From an uncultured Collinsella sp. (GTDB taxonomy: Bacteria > Actinomycetota > Coriobacteriia > Coriobacteriales > Coriobacteriaceae): DNA of 64,000 nucleotides. Made by a program: the position numbers and the translations under genes. Positions within the stretch are counted from its first letter, which is position 1, and each line of letters begins with the position of its first letter. Of the stretch, positions 1 to 8,223 are shown one piece after another. Where the stretch lies: NCBI GenBank assembly GCA_958450865.1, contig CAUDNY010000001.1, positions 62,001 through 126,000 on the forward strand, read 5' to 3'. Under the pieces are notes generated by a model. The model searched no databases, was not told where the DNA came from, and was given only the letters and a program-made list of their open reading frames with translations.

Positions 1-681
1 ACGGACATGATCGGCTACGGCACGCATGGGCAGCCCGACGGCACCTGGAGCGACGACACGTCCATGACGCTTGCTACCTGTGACTCGATTAGGGAGCTCG
101 GGCACATCGACACCGCGGACATGCGCGACAAGTTCGTCGGCTGGATTGCCCGTGACGTGTATACAATCGACGGCGTTTTCGATTACGGCGGCACGACCGC
201 CCGCGCCTTGCACACCGGCAAAGGAGGCTCCGGCGAGCGCGACAACGGTAACGGCTCGCTCATGCGTATCGCTCCCCTGGCGTTCACCGATGCGACGAAC
301 AACGAGATCCGCGAGGTCTCCGCAATTACGCACGCCCACAGAACGTCGACCGACGCATGCATCATATTTGTCGAGCTGATGAGGGATGTGATGAGCGACG
401 CGCTCCCCTCGTGGGCGCTGCAGCTAAAAAGCGCGCCCGAGCACGAAATCAGTTCCGGCGGCTTCGTGCGTGACACGCTTAAAGCCGCTACCTGGTGCTT
501 TGTGAACACCAACAGCTACGAAGCCTGCGTGCTTGCCGCCGTCAACCTGGGCGACGACACCGACACCACCGCAGCCGTCGCCGGCGCCCTCGCCGGCACG
601 GTATACGGTATCGAGGCCATCCCGCAGGAGTGGGTCGACACCCTGCGCGGTAAAGAGTTGATTGAGAGCTGCCTGTTTTAG
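1..681 (+). CDS. ADP-ribosylglycohydrolase family protein (5' end outside window)
   Basis: The frame is open to the left edge, so the N-terminus is missing; the first in-frame ATG at 7 is probably internal. The visible part carries the metal-binding signature of the DraG/ARH family: WSDDTSM near the start and NLGDDTDTTAAVAGALAG near the C-terminus, whose acidic residues bind two Mg ions in characterised members. Such enzymes remove ADP-ribose from proteins or hydrolyse related ADP-ribose conjugates. About 224 residues are present against a usual 250-320, so only 30 or more residues are lost. The true substrate cannot be read from the sequence. It stands alone on this strand with a small unknown gene 32 bases downstream. 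Confidence 0.85.
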   Translation, partial: TDMIGYGTHGQPDGTWSDDTSMTLATCDSIRELGHIDTADMRDKFVGWIARDVYTIDGVFDYGGTTARALHTGKGGSGERDNGNGSLMRIAPLAFTDATNNEIREVSAITHAHRTSTDACIIFVELMRDVMSDALPSWALQLKSAPEHEISSGGFVRDTLKAATWCFVNTNSYEACVLAAVNLGDDTDTTAAVAGALAGTVYGIEAIPQEWVDTLRGKELIESCLF

Positions 682-713
682 GGCGCCATTCAAGAAATAA
701 GGCAGGAGGCATC

Positions 714-935
714 ATGGAGAGGAAGGTCGCAAATATAGACGAGTTCCAAGTGGACGAAAACGGGATTCCGCTATTTCCAGTAGGACTGAAGGAAGAAGCT
801 AGCCTCTATATCCTCCCCGACGGGCGTTACCTCCCCTGCGGGGTCTACAGGACCGCGGACGGCGGTTCGATCATTTATGAGCCATCCGAACTAAGCTTCT
901 TCGGGCAGATGCTTGCTCAATTCAAAGAGTACTAG
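714..935 (+). CDS. Small hypothetical protein, 73 aa
   Basis: A short soluble protein, MERKVANIDEF at its start, with a strong ribosome site (GGCAGGAGG, 6 bases before ATG). It is acidic and contains two short segments rich in Gly-Tyr and Ile-Tyr (GRYLPCGVYRTADGGSIIYE) that suggest a small beta structure. No transmembrane segment, metal motif or known domain is visible. It follows the ADP-ribosylglycohydrolase by 32 bases and may be cotranscribed with it. I do not recognise the family; reality is supported by the ribosome site and by typical codon use. Confidence 0.6.
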   Translation: MERKVANIDEFQVDENGIPLFPVGLKEEASLYILPDGRYLPCGVYRTADGGSIIYEPSELSFFGQMLAQFKEY

Positions 936-1074
936 AGGTTTGATCGCCCGTTAGATCGACACTGCTCAAAACCAGGGGGCAGGCTATCCTCCACCGCGGC
1001 CCGTGAGGTAGAATTATGCCTGCCGCGGAATCCGCCTGCGGGCAACGCTCTAATCTCTGATTGGGGTGAAGCCT

Positions 1075-1167
1075 ATGAACTTGTTTCTTGAAATCCTGCG
1101 CCTCTCGATGTATGTAACCGGCATCGTCCGGAACCTCTACTCGATCTGGCGGGAATATAAGCAGTAA
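1075..1167 (+). CDS. Candidate 30-residue amphipathic peptide
   Basis: ATG at 1075 is preceded by GGGGTGAAGCCT, a fair ribosome site, and the frame ends with TAA at 1167. The peptide starts MNLFLEILRLSMYVTGIVRN and ends in a basic, aromatic tail (WREYKQ). It is hydrophobic with Arg/Lys spaced along one face and could lie in or on the membrane. A clear hairpin terminator follows 22 bases later, so this looks like a self-contained short transcription unit. A candidate -10 box TAGAAT lies about 65 bases upstream. The size and layout resemble type I toxin mRNAs, but no family match is claimed. Confidence 0.4.
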   Translation: MNLFLEILRLSMYVTGIVRNLYSIWREYKQ

Positions 1168-1189
1168 CGGATAGCGAAGGGAGTCATGC

Positions 1190-1215
1190 AAAGGGCCGGT
1201 TGCACCCGGCCCTTT
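1190..1215 (+). terminator. Rho-independent terminator after the small peptide gene
   Basis: A perfect 10-bp stem (AAAGGGCCGG with CCGGCCCTTT) closes a 6-base loop. The T run after the stem is short (TTTAG). The rest of the gap to 1434 holds a second weaker hairpin at 1300-1324 and nothing else that I can support. Confidence 0.7.
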
Positions 1216-1434
1216 AGACGATAATACCTGCGTTGCCCGCGCTTCCAAAGTTGACCGACTGAGGAGCGGGTTCCGCGGCACAACCTGATTTTACCCGGTG
1301 GGGCGGCTCTTTTGCAGCCGCTCCACTGTTTATTTACATCTGGCACCCTCAAACAATCAGACGGCAGCCCGCACTCCTGAGAGCCGCCCCGCACCCTCGG
1401 CCATCACGTTACGGCAACAACCGGCGCTACTCCC

Positions 1435-2772
1435 CTACTTCCCAAATAGCGCACCCAGCAGACCGCGGCGTTTGGGCTTTTCTTCTCGGTAAGAACCCTC
1501 GGCGACCGCTGCCACCTGACGCGGTTGCTCGCCACCTCCACTGTGCACGATCTGGTATAGGAAGGGCGATTTAACGTATTTGACCTCGATGGGCGTGGCG
1601 TGCACGGTGCTTTCGCTCGACAGCATCACGCTCGGATTGAGCGGCGCCACGACATGCGTCTCGCGCTTGTCGCTAAACACCACCGCGGCCGCGCGGCCCG
1701 TCTGGCCGTTCACAGCGATGCGCACTTGCTCGCCGTCGCGGCTGTCCGTCGCCGGACGATCGACAAAGTAGACCGGCACCATCACCAGACCGTCCTTATG
1801 CTTGCGGGCCTTGCGCGCCCAGGTTCGGATGCTCTTTTTATTGAGCCCAAGCACTGCCTCGGCATCGTTGCCGACAATGTCGAGCGCCAACTTATCAATG
1901 ACCACCTGGTCCTTGGTAGACGCATCGACGGAGACAACGCGAAAGTCACCTTCCTGCATGGCCGGGTCAAACGGCCCAACCTTGGCAAAGTCCCACGGCT
2001 CCAAAATGCCCATAAGGCGAACATCCAGATAGTTTGCCCGCGGATACGCCCAGTCGAGCACCTCGTAGTACACCAGGGTTTCCTTGCTCAGGCCCTTGCC
2101 CGGGAAGCTCGCCATCATGCGCAAATCCGCGAGCGCCATGGGGAAGTAGAAGAGCATCATGTCGTTTTGGATCGCATCTTCTACATCGTGCCCGGCAAAG
2201 GCGTCGGGGTACTGACGCACCAGCTGCAGTGCGTTGGCACGCGCCTGCTGCGGCGAGATTTCGCATGGAATACCCTGCTCCGGCACATACTCCGCACCCA
2301 CGCCCAAGGTCAGGCGCTTGCTAAACGTACCGGGCTTGAGCAGGTCAGCAATGCCGATCTTGTTGCCGCAGGACGGGCACTCAAACACACGCTGCGTTGA
2401 CTCACCCTCAAAGGACGCTCCGCAGAAGGGGCAGGGAATGCTCACATGCGTGGCCTCTTGGAACTCCTGCGCCGTGCCGCGATCCTCCCACAGCAGATGT
2501 TCCAGGACCGACTGATTGCGCCAGTGCGAATTGAAGAAATACCAGTCCGGGTCCTCCGGGCGCTCGAGTTGCGACACATGCGTGAGCTTGAGCAGTCCAT
2601 CCACCACCGTCAACGGCGTATGGCGAATGCCCAAAGCGCTCTTGGGCTCTCCGGCGTCCGCCTGCCACGGAATGACCGCGCCGCAATAGGCGCACTCAAA
2701 GCTGCGCTTAGCCTGGTGCGAGTACATAGGGCCGCCGCAGTTTTGACATTTAATGGCAAACATCTCGTCCAT
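1435..2772 (-). CDS. Double zinc-ribbon protein of unknown function
   Basis: A 445-residue protein. Start chosen at 2772 because AAAGGAGG lies 8 bases before this ATG (MDEMFAIKC); a longer frame exists but has no ribosome site. Two treble-clef/TFIIB-like zinc ribbons lie at the N-terminus: CQNC...CAYC around residues 9-30 and CPFC...CPSC around 115-140. The remaining 300 residues are a mixed alpha/beta region without a recognised domain, and the C-terminus is a short basic amphipathic tail (KRRGLLGALFGK) that could touch membrane. There is no transmembrane helix. Similar gut actinobacterial proteins are annotated only as zinc-ribbon or TFIIB-type proteins. It is divergent from the cation transporter; function unknown. 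Confidence 0.75.
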   Translation of the reverse strand: MDEMFAIKCQNCGGPMYSHQAKRSFECAYCGAVIPWQADAGEPKSALGIRHTPLTVVDGLLKLTHVSQLERPEDPDWYFFNSHWRNQSVLEHLLWEDRGTAQEFQEATHVSIPCPFCGASFEGESTQRVFECPSCGNKIGIADLLKPGTFSKRLTLGVGAEYVPEQGIPCEISPQQARANALQLVRQYPDAFAGHDVEDAIQNDMMLFYFPMALADLRMMASFPGKGLSKETLVYYEVLDWAYPRANYLDVRLMGILEPWDFAKVGPFDPAMQEGDFRVVSVDASTKDQVVIDKLALDIVGNDAEAVLGLNKKSIRTWARKARKHKDGLVMVPVYFVDRPATDSRDGEQVRIAVNGQTGRAAAVVFSDKRETHVVAPLNPSVMLSSESTVHATPIEVKYVKSPFLYQIVHSGGGEQPRQVAAVAEGSYREEKPKRRGLLGALFGK

Positions 2773-2990
2773 GGAAACGTCCTCCTTTGCACAGGGGCTG
2801 TCGACATTAAGTATGTCGAGCAAACTGGCACATGCCCATACCCATGTGGCCCAAAATGGACCACCCAGGCAGACGGGAAGGCCCGCTCGTTAGCACCGGC
2901 AGACTATTGCCGCATTTTCTGAGCATCGGTGCACGGCGCCCCCGCGCGAGCTACACTATCCCCTTAAACATGATTGTGAGGACGACCGCT

Positions 2991-4172
2991 ATGCTATTTG
3001 TAAATCGGCTGGTACATACGTTTGTTCCCGGCAGCGAGGGCGAGCCGGTCGATACCTCCTGCCGCACCAACGCGGGCTTCGCCGCAAGCCTCATCTGCAT
3101 TGGCCTCAACATTACCCTGTGCCTGGCCAAGGGCATCGCGGGCCTGCTCGCCGGCTCTGTCTCGCTCATCGCCGACGCCTTCAACAACCTCTCCGACGCC
3201 TCGAGCAACATCGTGAGCCTGCTCGGGTTCCGCCTTGCCAGCCGCCCGGCAGACGAAGGCCACCCCTATGGTCACGGCCGCTACGAGTACCTAGCCGGTC
3301 TGTTCGTCGCCGTCCTGGTTTGCGCCGTCGGCATCAACCTGATCCTCGAGTCGGTCACCAAGATCATCAAGCCCTCCCCCACCGCCTACACGCTGGTCTC
3401 CCTAGCCGCTCTCGTCTTGTCCATGCTCGTCAAATTCTGGATGGCCGCATTCAACCGCGCGCTGGGCAACCGTATCGATTCCGAAACACTCATTGCCACA
3501 GCACAGGACTCCAAAAACGACGTCATCACCTCGGGTTCGGTCTTGATGGCGGCGCTTATTTCGCAGACGACCGGCTTTGACCTCGATGGCTGGGCAGGCC
3601 TGGGTGTGGGCATCTTCATCTGCATCAGCGGCATGGGCCTAGTGCGCGACGCCATCAGCCCGTTGCTGGGACAAGCGCCCGACCCCAAGCTCGTCCAGGC
3701 AATCCGCGACAAGATCATGTCCTATCCGCAGGTCTTGGGCACACACGACCTGATGGTGCACGACTACGGCCCCGGTCGTCAGTTTGCCAGCGCCCACGTG
3801 GAGATGCCCGGCGAGGGCGACGCGTTTGAACACCACGAGATCCTGGACACCATCGAGCACGACATCAAGCGCCAGATGGGCATCGGCATCACGCTGCACT
3901 GTGACCCCATCGCCACCACCAGCGACGACCTGCGCGGCTGGGTCAAGCGCGGCGTCATGCAGATCGACCCCGCGCTCTCCATCCACGACCTGCACGAGCA
4001 CGACGGGTTCGTTTCGCTTGACCTGGTGCGTCCCGACGGCTTTGACATATCCGACGAGGAGCTGCTGGAGCTCGTCACGCGCATCGTGCACGAGCGCCGG
4101 CCCGACGTCTCGTGCGTCGTCACGTTTGATTCGGGCTTTAGCTCGCCCGAGCGTCCGGCCGAGCAACTGTAG
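2991..4172 (+). CDS. Cation diffusion facilitator (CDF) transporter with two C-terminal metal-fold domains
   Basis: A 393-residue divalent-cation/proton antiporter of the inner membrane. Start chosen at 2991, where GTGAGG precedes ATG by 9 bases. Transmembrane helices occupy about residues 25-215 and carry the paired metal-site motifs of the family: SLIADAFNNLSDASSN in helix II and ATAQDSKNDVITS in helix V, plus HPYGHGRYEY between helices II and III. After the membrane part comes a usual ferredoxin-like dimerisation domain (about 240-310, HDLMVHDYGPG) and then a second, similar beta-alpha-beta unit (about 325-385, HDLHEHDGFVSLDL). The substrate is probably Zn, Mn, Fe or Co and cannot be fixed from sequence. 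It is convergent with the next gene, 12 bases between stops. Confidence 0.9.
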   Translation: MLFVNRLVHTFVPGSEGEPVDTSCRTNAGFAASLICIGLNITLCLAKGIAGLLAGSVSLIADAFNNLSDASSNIVSLLGFRLASRPADEGHPYGHGRYEYLAGLFVAVLVCAVGINLILESVTKIIKPSPTAYTLVSLAALVLSMLVKFWMAAFNRALGNRIDSETLIATAQDSKNDVITSGSVLMAALISQTTGFDLDGWAGLGVGIFICISGMGLVRDAISPLLGQAPDPKLVQAIRDKIMSYPQVLGTHDLMVHDYGPGRQFASAHVEMPGEGDAFEHHEILDTIEHDIKRQMGIGITLHCDPIATTSDDLRGWVKRGVMQIDPALSIHDLHEHDGFVSLDLVRPDGFDISDEELLELVTRIVHERRPDVSCVVTFDSGFSSPERPAEQL

Positions 4173-4184
4173 CCCGCTTAACAG

Positions 4185-5174
4185 CTAGTTTCCCTGCGCG
4201 CCCGAGATGCCGTTTTGCAGTGCGTTCCAGGCATCCGTCGCCATATCACCCAGGTTCTGAGCGGTGTCGCCCAGGTTCTGCGCCGTGTCGCCCAGCTCTT
4301 GCGCTTTGTCTCCCAACTCCTGTGCCTTGTTGCTCAAGTCCTCCAGCGTATTGGAGCTCGAGCTGTCGGTACCGCTTTGGCCGCCGGACGAGTTGCCCGA
4401 GCTGTTCTTGTGCGTGAGCTGAATTTCGAGGTTGCCGCTGTCGTTATAGTAAGCAGAAGTAACGATCCAGTTGGCATCGATGACGGGCGTTGAGCCATCA
4501 TCAGTCAGGACCACGGCATTCGAAAGATCGGCGCCGCGCGACTTAAGGAGCTTCTTGGCGTTGGACCAGTACTGCCCCGGGATATCGCTCAGATCGACGG
4601 TGCTAGACGAAGCGGACTCGGTTTGCTCGGCAGCGGTATCGGCCGTTGAACTCCCTCGTTTGTTGAGCATGCCCGACACGATGGCAAACACAACCGACAG
4701 CGCAAAGAAGATCGCCAGCACGATGAGGATCTTCTTGATCACGCTCGACGAACGCGACGGCTTCTTCTCCTCGTCCTCGCCATATTGCGGAATCGACTTG
4801 GGGTACTCGCGATACGGCTCGCGTGACTCGTAGCGAGGCTGCGCCGTACGAGGCATATACGTCGTCTGCTGAGGCTGCGGAATGGGATTCTGCGGCAGGT
4901 CATCATAGGGATTCGGTGTCGAAGCGGCATAAGAATCCTGCAACGCATAATCAAACGGGTCCGGAGCTGCGTTGCCATAGGGGCCTTGCGAAGATGCAGC
5001 GCAAGAATCCTGCGCCGTGTCGCCATAGCCCATAACCCGGGTGGGCTCGACAGAAGGCTGCGTCGCGGCGGGGTAGGTATAACCGAGGTTGGGAACAACG
5101 CGGGTCGCATCGGCGCTATCGCCAGCCTGCGCGGAACCGTAGCCACCCATCACGGTTGTCTTGTCCTGATCCAT
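4185..5174 (-). CDS. Single-pass membrane protein with disordered N-terminus and heptad-repeat tail
   Basis: A 329-residue protein with AAAGGAA 8 bases before ATG. Residues 1-140 are a Pro/Gln/Tyr-rich, probably disordered cytoplasmic region. One transmembrane helix follows (KKILIVLAIFFALSVVFAIV, about 145-170), so the C-terminal half is outside. That half holds a compact segment (about 190-255: PGQYWSNAKKLLKSRGADLS and onward), a Ser/Gly/Asn linker, and four perfect or near-perfect seven-residue repeats (KAQELGD, TAQNLGD) that would form a short coiled coil or amphipathic helix. The gene is alone between convergent and tandem neighbours. It resembles actinobacterial DUF4190-like or PASTA-like surface proteins only in architecture. 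Function unknown. Confidence 0.75.
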   Translation of the reverse strand: MDQDKTTVMGGYGSAQAGDSADATRVVPNLGYTYPAATQPSVEPTRVMGYGDTAQDSCAASSQGPYGNAAPDPFDYALQDSYAASTPNPYDDLPQNPIPQPQQTTYMPRTAQPRYESREPYREYPKSIPQYGEDEEKKPSRSSSVIKKILIVLAIFFALSVVFAIVSGMLNKRGSSTADTAAEQTESASSSTVDLSDIPGQYWSNAKKLLKSRGADLSNAVVLTDDGSTPVIDANWIVTSAYYNDSGNLEIQLTHKNSSGNSSGGQSGTDSSSSNTLEDLSNKAQELGDKAQELGDTAQNLGDTAQNLGDMATDAWNALQNGISGAQGN

Positions 5175-5291
5175 GCAACGATTCCTTTCCGTCGCGTGTG
5201 AGCCTCAAGTTATCCATGCATTCTACCCGCGCAAAAGCCTATGATGGGCAGAGTCCGTCGGTATCTACAAGACATGCGCGGGCCTAAGGAT

Positions 5292-5328
5292 AAAAAAGCC
5301 CCGCCGGGCCTTGGGGGCACGGCGGGGC
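5292..5328 (-). terminator. Terminator of fhs
   Basis: On the minus strand a 9-bp GC stem (GCCCCGCCG with CGGCGGGGC) is followed by six T. It lies 26 bases after the fhs stop codon. Confidence 0.85.
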
Positions 5329-5353
5329 AGGCAGGCAGCTAGGGGCAACAGGC

Positions 5354-7021
5354 TTAGAACAGGCCGGTGATGTTGCCGTCGTTGTCGACGTCGATGTTCT
5401 CAGCCGCGGGGACCTTGGGCAGGCCCGGCATGGTCAGAACACTGCCAGTCAGCGCGACCACAAAGTGGGCACCGGCGGAAACCTTGAGCTCACGCACCGT
5501 GATGCGGAAGTTCTCGGGAGCGCCCAGGGCCTTGGCGTTGTCGCTAAAGCTGTACTGCGTCTTGGCCACGCACACCGGCAGGTTGCCAAAGCCGTTCTCG
5601 CGCAGCTCGGCGAGCTGGCGCTTGGCGGCCGGCGTAAAGTCAACGCCGTCGGCGCGGTAGACCTTGGTGGCAATGGCCTCAAGAGCGTCGGCCACATCGG
5701 CGCCGTCCTCATAGGCAAACTTGAGCTCGCTCGGCTGCTCAATCAGACGCATGACCTCATCGGCAAGCTCGAGCGCGCCCTCGCCGCCCTTGGCCCAGAC
5801 CTCGGAAAGCTTAACGTTGACACCGAGCTTCTGACACTCGGACTCGATGAGCGCAAGCTCGGCCTCGGTGTCCGTCGGGAAGCGGTTGATGGCGACTACG
5901 CAGGGCAGACCATAAACGTTCTGTATGTTGTCGACGTGACGCAGCAGGTTGGGCATGCCGGCCTTGAGTGCCTCGAGGTTCTCCTCGTTGAGCTCGGCCT
6001 TGGCGACGCCACCGTTGTACTTCAGCGCACGAGCGGTCGCGACGACCACGACGGCGCTGGGGCGAACGCCCGTCATGCGGCACTTGATGTCGAGGAACTT
6101 CTCGGCACCCAGATCGGCACCGAAGCCGGCCTCGGTAATGGCGACATCGCCAAAGCGCATCGCCATACGCGTGGCCATGATGGAGTTGCAGCCGTGGGCA
6201 ATATTGGCGAAGGGACCGCCGTGGACAAACGCGGGCGTACCCTCGAGCGTCTGCACCAGATTGGGCTTGAGCGCATCCTTGAGCAGGGCCGCCATGGCAC
6301 CCTGAGCCTTAAGGTCACGGGCGCGAACGGGCTCGCCGGCATAGCTGTAGCCGACAACAATCTCGCCCAGGCGCTCCTTGAGGTCATTGATGCTCGTGGA
6401 CAGGCACAGGATTGCCATGACCTCGGAGGCAACGGTGATATCGAAGCCGTCCTCGCGCGGCACGCCCTGGGCCTTGCCGCCAATACCGTCGATGACATGG
6501 CGCAGCTGACGGTCGTTCATGTCGACGACGCGCTTCCAGGTGATGCGCTTAACATCGATACCGAGCTGGTTGCCCTGCTGAATATGGTTGTCGAGCATGG
6601 CGGCCAGCAGGTTGTTAGCGGCACCGATAGCGTGGAAGTCACCGGTAAAGTGCAGGTTGATGTCCTCCATGGGGATGACCTGCGCCCAGCCGCCGCCGGC
6701 AGCGCCGCCCTTGACGCCAAAGACGGGACCGAGCGAAGGCTCACGCAGGGCCACAGCACTCTTGACGCCGCGACGGCGCAGGCCATCGGCCAGACCGATG
6801 GTCGTGGTGGTCTTACCCTCGCCCGCAGGCGTGGGGTTGATGGCGGTCACGAGGACGAGCTTGGCCTGGTGATCAGTTGGCTCATTAAGCAGAGAGTAGT
6901 CGACCTTAGCCTTGTCGAAGCCGTACGGAATCAGGTGCTTTACGTCGACACCGGCGTTCTTGGCCACCTCGGTAATGGGCAGCGGTGTGACGGAACGTGC
7001 GATTTCGATGTCAGTAGGCAT
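5354..7021 (-). CDS. fhs: Formate-tetrahydrofolate ligase
   Basis: ATP-dependent ligation of formate to tetrahydrofolate gives 10-formyl-tetrahydrofolate, the entry point of formate into one-carbon metabolism. The protein is 555 residues, the normal length of the bacterial enzyme. The start at 7021 (MPTDIEIARS) is fixed by GAAAGGACC 5 bases upstream. The P-loop-like TPAGEGKTTTTIGL lies at about residues 68-81, followed by LREPSLGPVFG and KGGAAGGG, all typical of the family. It is monocistronic, with its own terminator and a likely extended -10 promoter. In an organism that makes or receives formate and H2 it supplies formyl groups for purines and initiator tRNA. Confidence 0.98.
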   Translation of the reverse strand: MPTDIEIARSVTPLPITEVAKNAGVDVKHLIPYGFDKAKVDYSLLNEPTDHQAKLVLVTAINPTPAGEGKTTTTIGLADGLRRRGVKSAVALREPSLGPVFGVKGGAAGGGWAQVIPMEDINLHFTGDFHAIGAANNLLAAMLDNHIQQGNQLGIDVKRITWKRVVDMNDRQLRHVIDGIGGKAQGVPREDGFDITVASEVMAILCLSTSINDLKERLGEIVVGYSYAGEPVRARDLKAQGAMAALLKDALKPNLVQTLEGTPAFVHGGPFANIAHGCNSIMATRMAMRFGDVAITEAGFGADLGAEKFLDIKCRMTGVRPSAVVVVATARALKYNGGVAKAELNEENLEALKAGMPNLLRHVDNIQNVYGLPCVVAINRFPTDTEAELALIESECQKLGVNVKLSEVWAKGGEGALELADEVMRLIEQPSELKFAYEDGADVADALEAIATKVYRADGVDFTPAAKRQLAELRENGFGNLPVCVAKTQYSFSDNAKALGAPENFRITVRELKVSAGAHFVVALTGSVLTMPGLPKVPAAENIDVDNDGNITGLF

Positions 7022-7058
7022 GGACGGTCCTTTCGTTACCGAATGAGAAAAAGACCAA

Positions 7059-7070
7059 TTCAGCATAGCA
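7059..7070 (-). promoter_or_regulatory. Candidate extended -10 promoter of fhs
   Basis: Minus-strand TGCTATGCT (TG-N-TATGCT) lies about 40 bases before the fhs start. A -35 hexamer is not obvious, as expected of an extended -10 promoter. Confidence 0.4.
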
Positions 7071-7152
7071 CGGGCGCGCAATAGTAAAGCACCCGCAACC
7101 GACAAACGACGATATGTTTATCCAATGCTCAGCGATAGCCTACAAACCCGTC

Positions 7153-8223
7153 CTAAACGGCCGGTTCAATTCCTAAGTGCTCAAAGGTGCGAAGCGTTGC
7201 CTGGCGGCCCTGGGGCGTGCGAATCATCAAGCCGCACTGCAGCAGATAGGGCTCATAGACATCCTCGAGCGTTCCCGGGTCCTCGCCCACCGCGCTGGCA
7301 AGCGTTGTCAGGCCCACGGCACGTCCGGAGAACGTCTTGGCAAGCGTCTCCAAGATACGAATATCCATCCAGTCCAGGCCGAGCTCGTCGATCTCGAAGA
7401 ACTCGAGAGCCTGGCGACAGATATCGAGCTCGATGGGACCGTTGCCGCGCACCTGTGCGTAATCGCGCACGCGCTTGAGCAGGCGGTTGGCAAGACGCGG
7501 CGTGCCGCGCGAACGCGAGCCGATCTCAAGTGCACTGGGATGGTCGATCGCCACGCCAAGGATAGTTGCCGAGCGCGTCACAATCTGCGCGAGCTCTTCG
7601 ACCGTGTAGTAATCCAGGCGATATGAAATGCCAAAGCGGTCGCGCAACGGGCCGGTCAACATGCCTGAGCGGGTCGTTGCTGCTACCAGCGTAAACTTGG
7701 GGATATCCAGGCGAATCGAGCGCGCCGCCGGACCCTTGCCAATCACGATATCGAGGGCAAAGTCCTCCATCGCGGGGTACAGGACTTCCTCGACCGAACG
7801 GTTGAGGCGGTGGATCTCGTCGATAAACAGCACATCACCCGGCTGCAAGTTAGTAAGGATGGCCGCCAGGTCGCCCGTGCGCGCGATGGCGGGGCCACTC
7901 GTGGTCTTGATCTGAGCGCCCAGCTCGTTGGCGATAACGGTAGCCAGCGTGGTCTTGCCCAGGCCCGGAGGACCCGAGAAAATCACGTGGTCGAGCGTCT
8001 CGCCACGGCTCTGCGCCGCTTCGATCAACACGCGCAGGCTCTGCTTGATGTGCTCCTGGCCACAGTAATCGTCCAGGCGCTGGGGGCGCAAAGTGCGGTC
8101 GACATCGAGGTCCTCGGCCGTCAGCTCCGAGCCCACCATGCGCTCGCCGTGCGTCATGGATGCCGCCGGCGAGCTGCCGGGCGTCGCCCACAGGTCCTGA
8201 GAGTCATCGGCTTCCCACATCAC
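7153..8223 (-). CDS. ruvB: Holliday junction branch migration ATPase RuvB
   Basis: Hexameric AAA+ motor that with RuvA drives branch migration of Holliday junctions. 356 residues, of which the first 50 are a poorly conserved extension. Walker A GPPGLGKTTLA lies at about residue 84, Walker B LFIDEIHRLN at about 132, sensor/arginine region MLTGPLRDRFG at about 180, and the winged-helix DNA-binding domain at the C-terminus. The start is GTG at 8223, overlapping the ruvA stop by four bases (GTGA); ATG at 8220 is an alternative. Either way translation is coupled to ruvA. Third gene of ruvCAB, so SOS control from the box upstream of ruvC is likely. Confidence 0.98.
   Translation of the reverse strand: MMWEADDSQDLWATPGSSPAASMTHGERMVGSELTAEDLDVDRTLRPQRLDDYCGQEHIKQSLRVLIEAAQSRGETLDHVIFSGPPGLGKTTLATVIANELGAQIKTTSGPAIARTGDLAAILTNLQPGDVLFIDEIHRLNRSVEEVLYPAMEDFALDIVIGKGPAARSIRLDIPKFTLVAATTRSGMLTGPLRDRFGISYRLDYYTVEELAQIVTRSATILGVAIDHPSALEIGSRSRGTPRLANRLLKRVRDYAQVRGNGPIELDICRQALEFFEIDELGLDWMDIRILETLAKTFSGRAVGLTTLASAVGEDPGTLEDVYEPYLLQCGLMIRTPQGRQATLRTFEHLGIEPAV

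Noticed and set aside
5465..7084. Long open frame opposite fhs
   Set aside because: Shadow frame of a high-GC gene with no ribosome site and no family sequence. The same applies to large antisense frames opposite the NAD synthetase-like gene, SNF2, dnaE, addA, the GltD-like gene, the PTS genes and the DEAD helicase.
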